A DNA stretch of 64,000 nucleotides from Histomonas meleagridis (taxonomy: Eukaryota; Parabasalia; Tritrichomonadida; Dientamoebidae), in assembly GCA_020186115.1 (NCBI GenBank), contig WSYJ01000152.1, positions 1 to 64,000 of the forward strand. Reading direction: 5' to 3'. A program made the position numbers and the translations under genes. The notes under the pieces were generated by a model. The model saw only the letters and a program-made list of their open reading frames with translations, was not told the DNA's origin and searched no databases. This document shows, in pieces, positions 21,747-32,606 of this stretch. Numbering within the stretch: the stretch's first letter is position 1; each line of letters begins with the position of its first letter.

Positions 21747-23132
21747 TTTCTTGGCGTCTTCTTCTGCTTGTTCTGCTTTTTTGGCTAACAATTTTACAAG
21801 ATTTAATTTTGGTTGCTGGTTTTAAATTTCAGTGTTGTTGTTAGAACGCACATGACAATTGTTACAAGGGAGTCCGCTCATTAAAATCAAGCAAGAAATA
21901 TAAAATATATTTTCAAAACCATATGTATATCGCATCGGATAATGGTTTTCCAAGTGAATTTGTATCTGAATAAGCAAAATCATCAGTCTTAAAGAACAAA
22001 TATCAATCCAAAATTCATTATTAATAAAATGTGTTCAATTGTGATATGTTTTTACATATCAGTATTTTTGTATTGGAAATATTTCATTTTATTTTTCATT
22101 AAAAGCACGACAATCAAATCCTTCTATTGCAATATCAATATCATCATTTTATTTACCCAAAATTTTTCTCAATAAATCAATAATATATTAAGTATATTAA
22201 TCTTTAATTTTAGAAATAATTATGTTTCTATTAATACGATATATAAAACTCAACTTGCGATTTTGTACCATCGCATATAGCGTTCATCCTACGATCTTGA
22301 TATTATGAATATATAATATATATACAATGTTGCATCTATGATTAATGAATAACTAAGGATAATGTCATGATTAGCACAAAATAAATTTATTCTTTCACTC
22401 AAAAAAGTGCCAAATTCGACTTTTGCATAGTTTACAGGTTATGAACCCATCCAACTATTCTTGATCGAAATGGGTTTAACCGTTTTTAAGAAAAAGTGAT
22501 GCTTTTGTAAATATGTTTATTATGAAAATAGCTCGATAATTTTATATTGAAATATTATATTTAGAATTTAAAGAGAGAATCAAAAAATTAGAAAAATTTA
22601 GTATTTATAATTTCGGGCTTTTCCTTCTTGCTTAAAAAATGTTGATCAAAATTATTTTTCAGATTTCCTTCAATAATTTCTATTATTTTGTTTTCATTAT
22701 TTTTGATTTTGTGCGGAAATATTTTTGTTTCAAAAATAAAACCTGTATTCCATTCCATTGCAGAATATATGATAAATTTTTTTTATAAATATGTTTCAAA
22801 TATTTCAATATTTTTTGAAGAAATTTTATATTTAACTTATTGTTATCATAAGATTTATGTTTTAGCAAAAATCTCAATATGTTTTTGCAAGGTCAAAAAG
22901 TTTCGCAAAAATGTAATTCACCAAAATGGTAAAAAAGTTTTTTTAATAATTCCTTGTAACTAAAGTTGATAATGTAAGGACCAAAAGAAAACAACGTAAA
23001 GGTCAATGCTTTTGTAATCTTTATTTGCTAAAGATTTAGAAATATGTTATTAAAATAGACTCTTTCAACAGGGGGGAATCGTGACATTTTGCGATATGGC
23101 AACGATCATTTTTCATATTACAATTCTCTATA
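21747..23132. other. Spacer of the nested inverted repeat
   Basis: Separates Cys-rich copies 2 and 3. 22108-22275 is a partial copy of the upstream flank of copy 1 (17039-17175). The rest is AT-rich with only chance frames. Confidence 0.5.
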
Positions 23133-23595
23133 GACGCCAAGAAATGAGCTGCTGAACACAATCATCAAGTAATCATTGAAGAGGAAGATGATGATGGTGA
23201 ATTTGATGATTCTCAATGTCATGATATTTTGGTTACTAAATATTTCGTTGTGGCTAAAACATTTGAAAACAAATATATTGCTCTTGAATATTTGAGTTTG
23301 CATGGATTTAGGTTTTCATATCTAGAAAAACTTAAAGATAGAAAAAGGTTTATTGAACACCTTGTCGAGAAAGTTATTGTTGATAATTGTTGTGTATGTT
23401 GTTCTTGTCAATTCAAGAAACTTTCTTCCATTGCGTGATCACGCAATTTCTTTTAAGGAAGAATTACCAGATTATTACTCACTGGGAGCTTGTGTTTGTG
23501 AGTACAACCAATGCATTGATGAAAATGATGAAATGCGCTTATGTCCGATGAATGAAATAAAATCGCTGTCTTTATCATCATAACCGTCAATTTTC
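23133..23595 (+). pseudogene. Cys-rich repeat family, copy 3
   Basis: Mirror image of 21298-21746. The frame runs EEEDDDGEFDDSQCHD, then LHGFRFSYLEKLKDRKRFIE and DNCCVCCSCQFKKL, and stops at the palindrome (23430-23447). There an extra T relative to copy 2 breaks the frame; the remaining C-terminus follows in another frame to 23583. Function unknown; possible zinc-binding cluster. Confidence 0.55.
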
Positions 23596-23895
23596 AAAAC
23601 GAATTTTATTCAAACGGTTGGTAGTAAATTTTTATTCATTTTAATGATCTGAATAAATTAAAAAGCTTAATTAATATGTATAGCTCAAATGAGAAAAAAA
23701 TAACCAAAGAAATATAATTAAAACAATAACAGGTACCTAAAGCTGTGATATGTTCATATTATGATAATATTTTCTTTTAAATTTCGGATTATATATTTCT
23801 TCAAATTCTAATAGGCAATTCGAATAACAAAAATAGCTCACTAATGAGATTTACTTTTAAAAGTATGGATGGATCCATCGTTTGTGAAAGAGATT

Positions 23896-24603
23896 TCATT
23901 CATATTTTTGAATATCTTCATTATAAAATGCATCTTCATAAAAATAAAGTGGTTCATATGTATTTAAGTTCGATCTTCTAGTATTTTCTTTTTTTGAACC
24001 TTTCTTTTCTTTTTTCATTTGGTTTATTCCTTTCTTTTGCTCATATTGTTCACTATCACATGATTCTTCGTTCTCAATACATTCCTTCTGACTTTTAGAA
24101 GTTTTTTTTGGATTCTTTCTTTTTTCAATGGGTGAAATTGGTTTTGATATTTTTTTTGTTTTAACTTTTGTTATCTTTTTTGTTCTTGTTTTGATAGATC
24201 TGTTAAATGTTTTAAATTCAAGTGTTAACAATCCTACCACGTTCTTGCTTTTATTTATTGTTGATTGCTTCAAATAAAAGTTTTTAATAATTTTTTTGTT
24301 TATTTTGTTTAATTTTGATATTGAAAATATTATTGTGTCTACAATCTTAATCTTATGATATTCATCAATGAATTGATATATATCAATAAATAATGAATCT
24401 AATTTAGGCTCTTTACATTTAAAAAAGAATTCATCATTCCATATAGGATTTTGCGTTTTTTCTTGAATAGAAGAAACAAAACAATTGGTTGGGAATTGAC
24501 TTCTTAGACATAAAGCAACAAATGTATTAGGTAGTGTCTCATTTTCTCCATCATAATTTAAATATTGTGCTTTGGATACTTTCACATGAATTAATGCTGC
24601 CAT
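23896..24603 (-). CDS. C2-domain protein with basic tail
   Basis: A 235-residue protein from the ATG at 24603. Residues 1-130 form a C2-like beta sandwich: LIHVKVSKAQYL, NTFVALCL, KTQNPIWNDEFFF, LFIDIYQF. This layout is common in trichomonad and Entamoeba C2 proteins that dock to membranes. The loop aspartates needed for calcium are only partly present, so calcium dependence is uncertain. The rest is Lys/Ser-rich, then ends in an aromatic, acidic tail (YEPLYFYEDAFY). It is one of few intact frames in a region of dead genes. Confidence 0.72.
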   Translation of the reverse strand: MAALIHVKVSKAQYLNYDGENETLPNTFVALCLRSQFPTNCFVSSIQEKTQNPIWNDEFFFKCKEPKLDSLFIDIYQFIDEYHKIKIVDTIIFSISKLNKINKKIIKNFYLKQSTINKSKNVVGLLTLEFKTFNRSIKTRTKKITKVKTKKISKPISPIEKRKNPKKTSKSQKECIENEESCDSEQYEQKKGINQMKKEKKGSKKENTRRSNLNTYEPLYFYEDAFYNEDIQKYE

Positions 24604-25800
24604 GGACAACAATAAAATAATAAAAAATTTTATGTTAACTTATTTATAAAAAGTAAAATTATACATAATAATGATAAAATAGTTTTTTGTTTTTGTCTTC
24701 TAAATTTTTTACAATAATGAAATAAAATACGTCTTCTTGTTGTATTCATAACTATCGTAAAAAAGTACATATGTACAGCCAGACATATTACAACAAAATT
24801 ACAAAATTGACTCTTGCAAGAAGAAGTTACAATCCGAAGATAGTGCCGCCCTATAACTCCTCCTTTTAGATCATATTACATATAAATTTCTTCTTTCCAA
24901 AATGAACCAAAGATGGAAAGAATCTGTAAATAAAAAAAAAAAAAATAGGGAGACACCCTATTTTTCCTTAGCACAACCAAATTTTTGACATTGATATACG
25001 AACAGAATCAATCATTTCAAAAAAAAAGAAAAAATTAATCAAATATTTCAATTTCCAGACAAGACAAAACAGTTAATTTTATTCTCCAAGGACAAAAAAT
25101 CAGTAATTATTTTTGTTTATGAAAATCAAGATTAATTACCAAAATTCAAAAATAAACGAAACAAAAATCATAAAAACTTCAATCACTTCACTCTGTTCTT
25201 CCATATTTAATCAAAAAACTTCATAATTTAGTTTCGAAACAAGCTTCAGTTGAAACAATTTTAGAAGCCAAAGGAGCATAAGAACGAATTTAATAAAAAT
25301 ATACAAAACACAAAAACGAGAAAATCAGCAACTTCGCAAACTAGTTAAAAAAACAGAAAACAAAAGAATCTCAACTCTCAATGAAGAACAAAACGAATTA
25401 ATTCAAAATATTTTGGAATTAGAAATTGAATAATTATTTCAAATTAATTACAAAAAAATAAAAAGTTAAATGATGAAATATCAGAAAAAAAATTAAAAAA
25501 ATGTATATGTGGAACTAAATAAACAGTTAAAAAACGATTTCCTCTTCCTTCAACTTTCCATTTTCTTGTGCACAAAATTTTTGAATAATTTTACTTAATC
25601 TAACAGAAATAAAGCATAATGCAACATTTATAAAGACGGAATTGAAACATCCTAAAGGGATTCACCAGAAATTAACCAATTTTTCTAACCCACCACTTTT
25701 TTTTAATTATGTTTTGTTTTATGTATCAATTTTTTTCAACCGATTTTAGCAGGGATAATATTTTATCATTTCTGTGCACCAATAAAAACAGCTTTTTTTA
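24604..25800. other. Intergenic, with a possible coiled-coil remnant
   Basis: Mostly AT-rich. 25295-25432 on the plus strand gives a short K/E/N/L-rich coiled coil ending in ILELEIE-stop, in the style of the remnant at 15700-16660. Nothing else is recognised. Confidence 0.35.
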
Positions 25801-26529
25801 ATATAAGCAAAATTGGAGAGAATAAAGGAAAAAAGAAAAACATTGCTTATGTTTCATCTTTTTATTATTTTCTTGAATCAAAACTTCAAAGACATCCAAC
25901 AAACAAAAAGCAATATGTTGAAATTGCACAAAAAAATTATTATAAGTGAAAACCTTGACTCCATATGGAATTCCAAAATATGTTTACTTGAAGATGTAAG
26001 TAATTTTCCGTATGATTATAAATACATATTTTGGATTGATGTCGGGATAAATAAAAAGACGAATTTCACAGGACTTCAAATACCATCTCAAAAACGCGTT
26101 GAGAAAATATTTGAAACACATCCACAATTTTTAATCGAACTTAATGAGATACAATATCTTTCTGGCAAAGAATATGAACCACTAAAAGAACTTGATCCGA
26201 ATTTTGCTAATTTTGTAATTGGGGGATTTTTTGGTGGTCGAAGAGAATCCATTAAAAAAACAAAAGAATTGTTCTTTAAAGTTCACGACTTATACCTTTC
26301 ACAATGTAAAAATGTTGTCAGAGAAGAAAATGTTTTTAATGCATTGTTTATGTATTATCCAGATTACTTTATGGGATTGTACATAAAGTCTAAATGCTAT
26401 AAGTGTGACGGCGGAATTTCATTCGTTTCGAATATAAATAGATGCGAATTATATAATCAAATAATTTTCTCCAGAGTTGAAAACAATAAATTTGTATTAA
26501 AGAAAGAGAATTTGGGAAGATGGTTATAA
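25801..26529 (+). pseudogene. HtrL/YibB-like glycosyltransferase, frameshifted
   Basis: Two frames give one protein. The N-terminus (25801-25960) reads KNIAYVSSFYYF...KKQYVEIAQKNYYK, the typical start of the HtrL_YibB family. The rest, in another frame to 26529, contains YKYIFWIDVGI, IGGFFGGRRESI and REENVFNALFMYYPDYF, the family core with its D-G motif and conserved EE. The frame change lies in an A run at about 25934-25940. The family is annotated as putative glycosyltransferases and is bacterial-like. Either a dead gene or a homopolymer error. Confidence 0.6.
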
Positions 26530-26906
26530 ATAAAGAGAGAGGTAGTCAACTTGGTGTTACTTTTTGATGCTTTTTTTATGTGTGTTTTTTAATGTATAGC
26601 TATAGATTAGATTAATGCTATTGGAATTTTAAAATAAGAATATTTTTATTGATCATCTTATCTAAATTAATAATAATATTATATTAAGCTTCTTTATTTA
26701 TAAATTGATTCACGCCCTGATTTATTAATCTCTACTCAATTCTTCATATTTGAAGGAATTTTGTTTTTATTTTTATATTATAACAATTTGATTACATTAA
26801 ATTCTTTCTCTTTAACTCGACATAGTTTAGAAAATCTTAAATCAGGGAAATAATAATGAACTGTATTATCATTAACGGCAAAAGTCTTTTGGACCTTTCT
26901 ATTAAT
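26530..26906. other. Intergenic between convergent remnants
   Basis: AT-rich; no coding or RNA feature seen. Confidence 0.5.
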
Positions 26907-27690
26907 TTATCTACATCCATACCATACATAGTGTTGAAAGAAATAAACTCTATCAAGTGGACCACGAAAAGATCCACAAAGCTCTATATCTTGTGGATAC
27001 TTTTCTTCAGGACATAAAGTCAAATTAGTAAAATCACTATTATATATTTTCTGCAAATCTTCATTGTCAAATGAATATTCCAAAAAGTTAAATGATGTTG
27101 CATCAACAATACTAATGTTTAATCTATGTAAGAATTCATTATGACAAACATCTTCGGCTAATTTACAATGAAATATAACATTTTTATAAATCGGAAGCAT
27201 TAATTCGACCGCTTTCCTAGAATAAAGATATCCAGAACCACCTTGAAGAAACTCTTTGGTTGAAGGAGTCTTAACACAAGAGCCTAAAATCACTGGTTCT
27301 GTATGTGGATCATATTTCATCTCTAGTGATTTAAAGTATGATTCTTTATGTTTTACATTAATAACATTATCATCAGCACCTCTATGAAGCCATTTATAAT
27401 CTGTTTCGTATAAAAAATATGAAAGACCAAAATACGTCTTAGGAAAAATATCAATGCTTTTAAAATCATATTCTCCAAAATTTTTAATTTTAGATGTTAT
27501 GTCACCATAATATTGGGGAACTTTAAGATTTATTATATCTTGTTGGTTTTCTTGTGTTGTTTTATAGATATTTTTCCAATCGATATATATATATATATAT
27601 ATACATAGCTTTATAACCAGACAATTGATTTAGATCATTAACAAAGAATTTTGACATAGCTAAATGTCTATTACTCTTTGCTATTGATAC
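26907..27690 (-). pseudogene. GT31 (fringe/core-1-like) glycosyltransferase remnant
   Basis: The C-terminal frame (27320-26907) contains GGSGYLYSRKAVELM and KLAEDVCHNEFLHRLNIS, matching the acceptor-side motifs of fringe/C1GALT-type enzymes (GGAG-Y and EDV). In another frame upstream are YFLYETDYKWLHRGADDNVI, where the DXD-type metal site would sit, and further N-terminal sequence. The junction is at a T run near 27324, where removing one T would make the frame continuous. A TA microsatellite (27580-27604) interrupts the N-terminal part. Type II Golgi enzyme by family; dead as written. Confidence 0.55.
27580..27604. repeat. TA dinucleotide microsatellite
   Basis: About eleven TA units within the GT31-like remnant. 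Confidence 0.85.
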
Positions 27691-27704
27691 ATTATAAACA
27701 ACAC

Positions 27705-28023
27705 GTCAAATTAATGTTTTCGAAAATTGCAATACACATTGAAATACATCTGATCTAGGGTTGGAATCAGCACCCTTAAAACATATTAAACAAGATTGCC
27801 CAAGATCTTCAAGGTTAACATTTTGTGCAAATTTGTTAAAGATAATTATACATTCAATAGCATCAATTGTATCCCTTCCAAATTTACATGGATTTGGTGT
27901 TATACTAACAGATATGTGTAACAACAATAGTGTTAATGATTTTCCTTATTTTATGAAATCACTTACAATAGTATTAAAACACATTCACGAACTGGTTCAT
28001 GCGCTTTATATTGTAAACGTGAT
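27705..28023. other. Unassigned, possibly decayed coding sequence
   Basis: A plus-strand frame (27761-28051) runs into the inverted-repeat arm and ends there, so it cannot be a whole native gene. It has hydrophobic helices and no recognised domain. An overlapping minus-strand frame is equally weak. Confidence 0.3.
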
Positions 28024-29542
28024 AAATAACATCGCATCGAGTGGAAGTTGATGAGTTTCCCTGGCGAGGTACAACACATTGTGCGTATAAATATCAGTAA
28101 AAACTCTTAAAATTTTGTGTTTGGATTTGTTTATTAAATCCAAAGGTAATGAATTACCTTATTCTTCATCTTCTTTAGAAGCGAAACAGTGACGTCAACA
28201 TTGAATTGTAGCGATAACGGCACTGTGCGTCCGAAGTATCGCCTATTTCCCGAGCAATTTGCGCCCATTTGTTACCATAGGTACTATGCAACTTGGCAAG
28301 CTTTATGTAATCGTTCAGTGTCCATTGCTTGTTTCGTATGCCTGGGTAAAGAACCCTTTGCCATCTTTGTTGGCATTGCGAATTATCTCTTCCGTTCCCG
28401 ACAAATGTGGCGATCAGGCTCCATTCTGTACCGTACAAGTAAATGCCGCATAGCAAGCGATTGTCTTCGGCATACTTCCAGTGACGTGTAACTTGTCGAC
28501 CCCCAGAGTTACACTTGAAGATGTCGCCTTCAACTGGAAGTGGTGGCTGGTTTCTGCAACTTAAGATCTCGTTGAGGCGAATGAGAGCTAAGTTGCCCAT
28601 TGGAAACAAATTGATGTAGTTTATTGCTGCTTCTGTGTTTTCCTGTTGCTGTATGATAGTTGTCAAGCAGCTGCTTATGTAATTTATGATTTGATCCGGA
28701 TATTCGTTGCCATCAAGAATGATCCCAAGACAGAAGTTGACGAGGGGCTGGTAATTCGCAGCAGTCATGCTTATTAGATAATGAGGTGATGATGGCCATG
28801 CAGATGATTTTAATACAATTTTCTTAAAAAGCAAAAAAGTCTCCGATAACTTTTTGATAATGTAAAAATAATACCTGTGAAAATTCCAACTTTTGTTTGA
28901 AATTTGCGGTTGACGTATTTCGTTACAATTTTTTTGTGACCATAAATTCCAGAACATTCATTTAAAAATTATGTGCTTTTTTCTGGAAAGTGGTCGGTGC
29001 AACATAGCTTCCATAAATGTTCACATGACAAAACTATGATCATCACTTGGTGTTAGGAAACAAAGGGTGCAGTGTTGATACAATTGATAAAGGAAGACGG
29101 ACATCGTGTTGATTACAAAATATTTGGATATCAATAAATATGATCAAAAGAAAATTTGAATGGTCTTTTGGGTTCGATAACTGGATACAGTTTGATGGGT
29201 AGCCAACATCACAACAAAAAATTTGAATTTTGAAATATTTCAACCAAGATAAAAATGGATAAAGAATGTTGAAAGACAAAACACCACAAAACCCACAACA
29301 ATGAAGGAAATATGGAGATTGGAGGGATCCAAGATAATACTTGATATATTGGATCAATTGATATTGTCATAATATTGAAAAATGGATTTGTAACATGTAA
29401 CAACTTGGTTACTTGGTGTAATTGTTGGATATTATTATCAGTTAGAATATCTCTAATAACAGTTAAAATTTTGATTGTTATTACAAAATCTGGTTGGTTA
29501 CACAAGTGAAAAAGAGATGATTAATAGCATCATAAAATAGGA
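28024..29542 (-). repeat. Right arm of 1.52-kb inverted duplication
   Basis: Inverted copy of 19733-21250, about 6.8 kb apart. Boundaries are sharp on the inner side (28024) and within about 20 bp on the outer side (29542). Confidence 0.9.
28175..28768 (-). CDS. R2R3 Myb-like DNA-binding protein
   Basis: A 197-residue protein from the ATG at 28768. I chose this start over the upstream one because an initiator TCATTA (28779-28784) lies 10 bases before it and upstream codons read as non-coding. The N-terminal half is helical and unrecognised. Two Myb repeats occupy about residues 100-195: RHWKYAEDNRLLCG...W...CQQRWQRVL and QWTLNDYIKL...WAQIAREI...QCRYRYNSML. Small two-repeat Mybs are numerous in trichomonads and bind AACNG-type promoter boxes; several such boxes occur in this window, but a link to this protein is only inference. 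The duplicate at 20504-21099 is frameshifted. Confidence 0.82.
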   Translation of the reverse strand: MTAANYQPLVNFCLGIILDGNEYPDQIINYISSCLTTIIQQQENTEAAINYINLFPMGNLALIRLNEILSCRNQPPLPVEGDIFKCNSGGRQVTRHWKYAEDNRLLCGIYLYGTEWSLIATFVGNGRDNSQCQQRWQRVLYPGIRNKQWTLNDYIKLAKLHSTYGNKWAQIAREIGDTSDAQCRYRYNSMLTSLFRF

Positions 29543-30526
29543 TATGATGGTTTACTTCCAGTCATATCATATCATGGATTCCTCTAAAACACCTCGGATG
29601 GCATTGGCGGGCTTATGATTTTACTTATGTTCTGAAAATTTTCTAGATTTTTAATTGCTCAACGATAGTTTTTTTCTGTGAAGAACGTGATCGACTTATG
29701 ATTAAAAAGTGTCAAATTAACGTTTTACTATCGTTAAATTCCACTTTTTGAGAAGATCGGCGTGTGATTTTAAAAAATAAAAATATCTTTTACAGATGAA
29801 AAGTTTTTGATTTCTTAACCTATGAAATATAAAGCCCGTGCGATAGCTATTTTATTTGAAATATTAAATCTATTAGATCAATATTTTTTTTGTGACAGAT
29901 GGTTGACCAACTAATGAATAACATTATATTTTTTATATGACATAGAATCCATATAAGGAAATGGACCAAATATTTTATATTTTTTATATAAAAATGTCTT
30001 CAAATTTAAAATCAATATAACTTTAAATCTTCATTATATTTTAAAAAACCCGTATATAAAAAGTTTCAAATATTTATCTATGGTAAGATTATCAGATCAA
30101 AATTAAACAAATTTATTATGTTGTTGTGATTTTTTTCATTTGCTGAAAAAAATATATTCTGAGATTTATTTAATTTTCAGAACACTCTGTATCTATCTAT
30201 TCATATCTATAGTATAGATTATATACATATAATAACTTCTCAAATCAATCATTCTCTGTTCATACTAATGTATATCAATATTTAAAGGAAATAAAAATTT
30301 TTATATTCAATTTTGAAATATTTTACATATATCAATGGCTAGAGCGTAATTATTATATTATTGTAATCAATGATCACAAGATTAATACAATTCTCTGTTA
30401 TACAAATTTAATTAAACACAAAATCTAATTTCAAACAATATGAAGATAACGGTAAATCGATTTACTGAGATATCACGTACCACAATATCACATAAAATTG
30501 ACAGGAGTTTTCTATTTATTTTGACC
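29543..30526. other. Intergenic, no gene seen
   Basis: AT-rich; I see no frame, RNA gene or repeat worth naming. Confidence 0.5.
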
Positions 30527-31582
30527 TTACACTTGATTATTTTCGCTTTTTTCTTCTCCTCTATCCTCTTTAGCATCTATTTCTTTTTCATTCGATTCTT
30601 CCTCCGAATAATCCGACTTTTCTTTTTGGTCCTCTTCGCCAGATAAAAGCGTTTCAAGTTCTTCTTTTGTGCTTTCTTCTTTGTCCTTTAAGTTGAAGTA
30701 TGTGTACAATATTACGCCTGTCATTGAAATTATCAGCCCGCTAACTTTCTTTATGAACATTGCTCTTGTTTCATTTTCGTCAGGTGGGAACATTAAGAGT
30801 CCGAAAATGAAAATTAAAATTGTTTTAACATGACCAACAACTTGATATGTAATTGGAGATGTCTTACCAATCAGACCAAACGAACAAACATTTACACCAC
30901 ATGAAATGATGCCGGTCAAAATAATTAAAATTATTTCCGATTTTTGAAATTGATGAGAAATAATGTTGTGCTTTCCACTGGTCTCGATTAAACAAGCAAC
31001 AAAAAGACAAATAACAAATTGCTCAAATGCGGTGGCATGTTGAACTGATGGCCCATTACATTGATATTCTTTTTGCATTGTGCCCATCTTTGTTTGCTGA
31101 ATAGATACAGAAATAACTGCAAGAACTGCAATTATTGAGCCAGGGATATTGACTTGGACATCATTGACTGTGAATAAAGAAATTCCAACAAGTAATATAA
31201 ATAAGGAAAATAAGATTTTTGGAGGTGTGGTCTTGCCTAAGAAGAAAAAGTTATATACAACTAGAAATGGAATGCAGCATAATTTGGAAAGTTGGTAAAA
31301 ACCAACAGAATTCATATTAAGATTAAAATTCATAAATACAACACCTGCGACTGAAATACAAGCCATACCCCATCTAGCAGATGAAGGAATATTTGTTGCT
31401 CGAGGGAAAAGCTTCATACGACACATAATTTCTAATAAACAGAATGTCATTATAAAATGATAAGCTGTAAGAAATGTTGGAGAGGCAAACTTATATGTAC
31501 TGAATACATACTTGTTTACAATAATGATTGATGTTGATGAGCAAATGCTCCCAAGAATCCAAAGGATGGTGGTAAAGTCCAT
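30527..31582 (-). CDS. Nucleotide-sugar / triose-phosphate transporter family protein (SLC35E-like)
   Basis: A 351-residue protein with about ten transmembrane helices. Family marks: NKYVFSTYKFASPTFLTAYH near the start, GFYQLSKLCCIPFLV in the middle, and SPITYQVVGHVKTILIFIFG in helix 9, the TPT/NST signature. The tail from about residue 300 is acidic, Glu/Lys-rich and cytosolic. Likely a Golgi or ER antiporter importing a nucleotide sugar; the substrate cannot be read from sequence. The length matches the family (about 310) plus the tail. Confidence 0.85.
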   Translation of the reverse strand: MDFTTILWILGSICSSTSIIIVNKYVFSTYKFASPTFLTAYHFIMTFCLLEIMCRMKLFPRATNIPSSARWGMACISVAGVVFMNFNLNMNSVGFYQLSKLCCIPFLVVYNFFFLGKTTPPKILFSLFILLVGISLFTVNDVQVNIPGSIIAVLAVISVSIQQTKMGTMQKEYQCNGPSVQHATAFEQFVICLFVACLIETSGKHNIISHQFQKSEIILIILTGIISCGVNVCSFGLIGKTSPITYQVVGHVKTILIFIFGLLMFPPDENETRAMFIKKVSGLIISMTGVILYTYFNLKDKEESTKEELETLLSGEEDQKEKSDYSEEESNEKEIDAKEDRGEEKSENNQV

Positions 31583-31856
31583 TGGTATTTTAAAAACTTT
31601 ACATCACTGAATTTCGTGGCGGTTTTTCTGCCCGACCAGTTCCTTCAAAAGCGATTTTTCTGACAGGGAACGTTATTGCTTTTTTTTAGATTTGCCAACA
31701 AAAATTAAATGAAGATTTAAAAAACAAAGCACTGCTATAACAAATATTAATAATGTTTTGTGTTTTTTTGGAATAATTTATCATTTGAAGGATAATATGA
31801 AACAGCATTTGAAATTTTGAGCAAATTTATGAAAATAAAAAATATAAGTATTTTTA

Positions 31857-32357
31857 TTATAAATTGATTCCATTAAGCCAATGTTCAACTTCTGATCTTT
31901 GGAATTGTCTCACCCAGCGCTTATCTCCAAATGCTGCCCCACCTAAAACTTTTGCGCCTGGAGCATATTTCTTTATATCATTAACTGTAAATGCAATACC
32001 ACTTCCGCCATGAGTGACAAAAGGAATAATAATTTTTCCACTGAAATTTGATGATTTCAAAAATGTTGCAACAGGGCATGAAAGCCTGCTCCACCAACAT
32101 GGGGAGCCAACAAATATTACACCATAGTTTGCTATATCACCTTTTGAAACAATTTCTGGAAAATTTTCATTTTTGAGTTCTTTTTTCACTTGGCCAATTA
32201 ACATATCATGATCATCTGGATATGGGGTTAAAGTTTGAATTTGAAATATGTCACCATCAATGTTTTCTTTGATGATATCTGCAACTTGTTTTGTTGTTCC
32301 TGTTTTTGTATAAAAAGCAACAAGCACTTTCTTTCCTTCAAGAGAAGAGATTCTCAT
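31857..32357 (-). CDS. Flavodoxin (bacterial type)
   Basis: A 166-residue flavodoxin-like fold. The FMN phosphate loop TKTGTTKQVA follows strand 1 (VLVAFY); IFVGSPCWWSRLSCP and FVTHGGSG are the ring-binding loops, and the set matches the Flavodoxin_4 family of bacteria. I chose the ATG at 32357 because an initiator TCACTT (32358-32363) directly abuts it, although the frame is open eight codons further with another ATG at 32381. It is probably a low-potential electron carrier; trichomonads acquired several such genes from bacteria (established for the group; for this gene inference). An AACGGTT box lies about 150 bp upstream. Confidence 0.85.
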   Translation of the reverse strand: MRISSLEGKKVLVAFYTKTGTTKQVADIIKENIDGDIFQIQTLTPYPDDHDMLIGQVKKELKNENFPEIVSKGDIANYGVIFVGSPCWWSRLSCPVATFLKSSNFSGKIIIPFVTHGGSGIAFTVNDIKKYAPGAKVLGGAAFGDKRWVRQFQRSEVEHWLNGINL

Positions 32358-32606
32358 AAGTGAGGTAATTAAAAAAATCATAATTTATGAAATGAAGATC
32401 ATTCATCCAGAATCTTTGAAAATTTATCGGAATTTTATCGGTTTTTTCACGAAAATTTTGAATTTAAAATCAAATGTAAACTTCCCAATTATTTTATGGC
32501 TTTAATAAACCGTTTTTTGCACAATCAATTAACTCATTTCATATGAGGGCAAAAAATAGCAAAAGCAACAGTTACTCAGTTCTATAAAGATTTAACTCTA
32601 TTTTTC

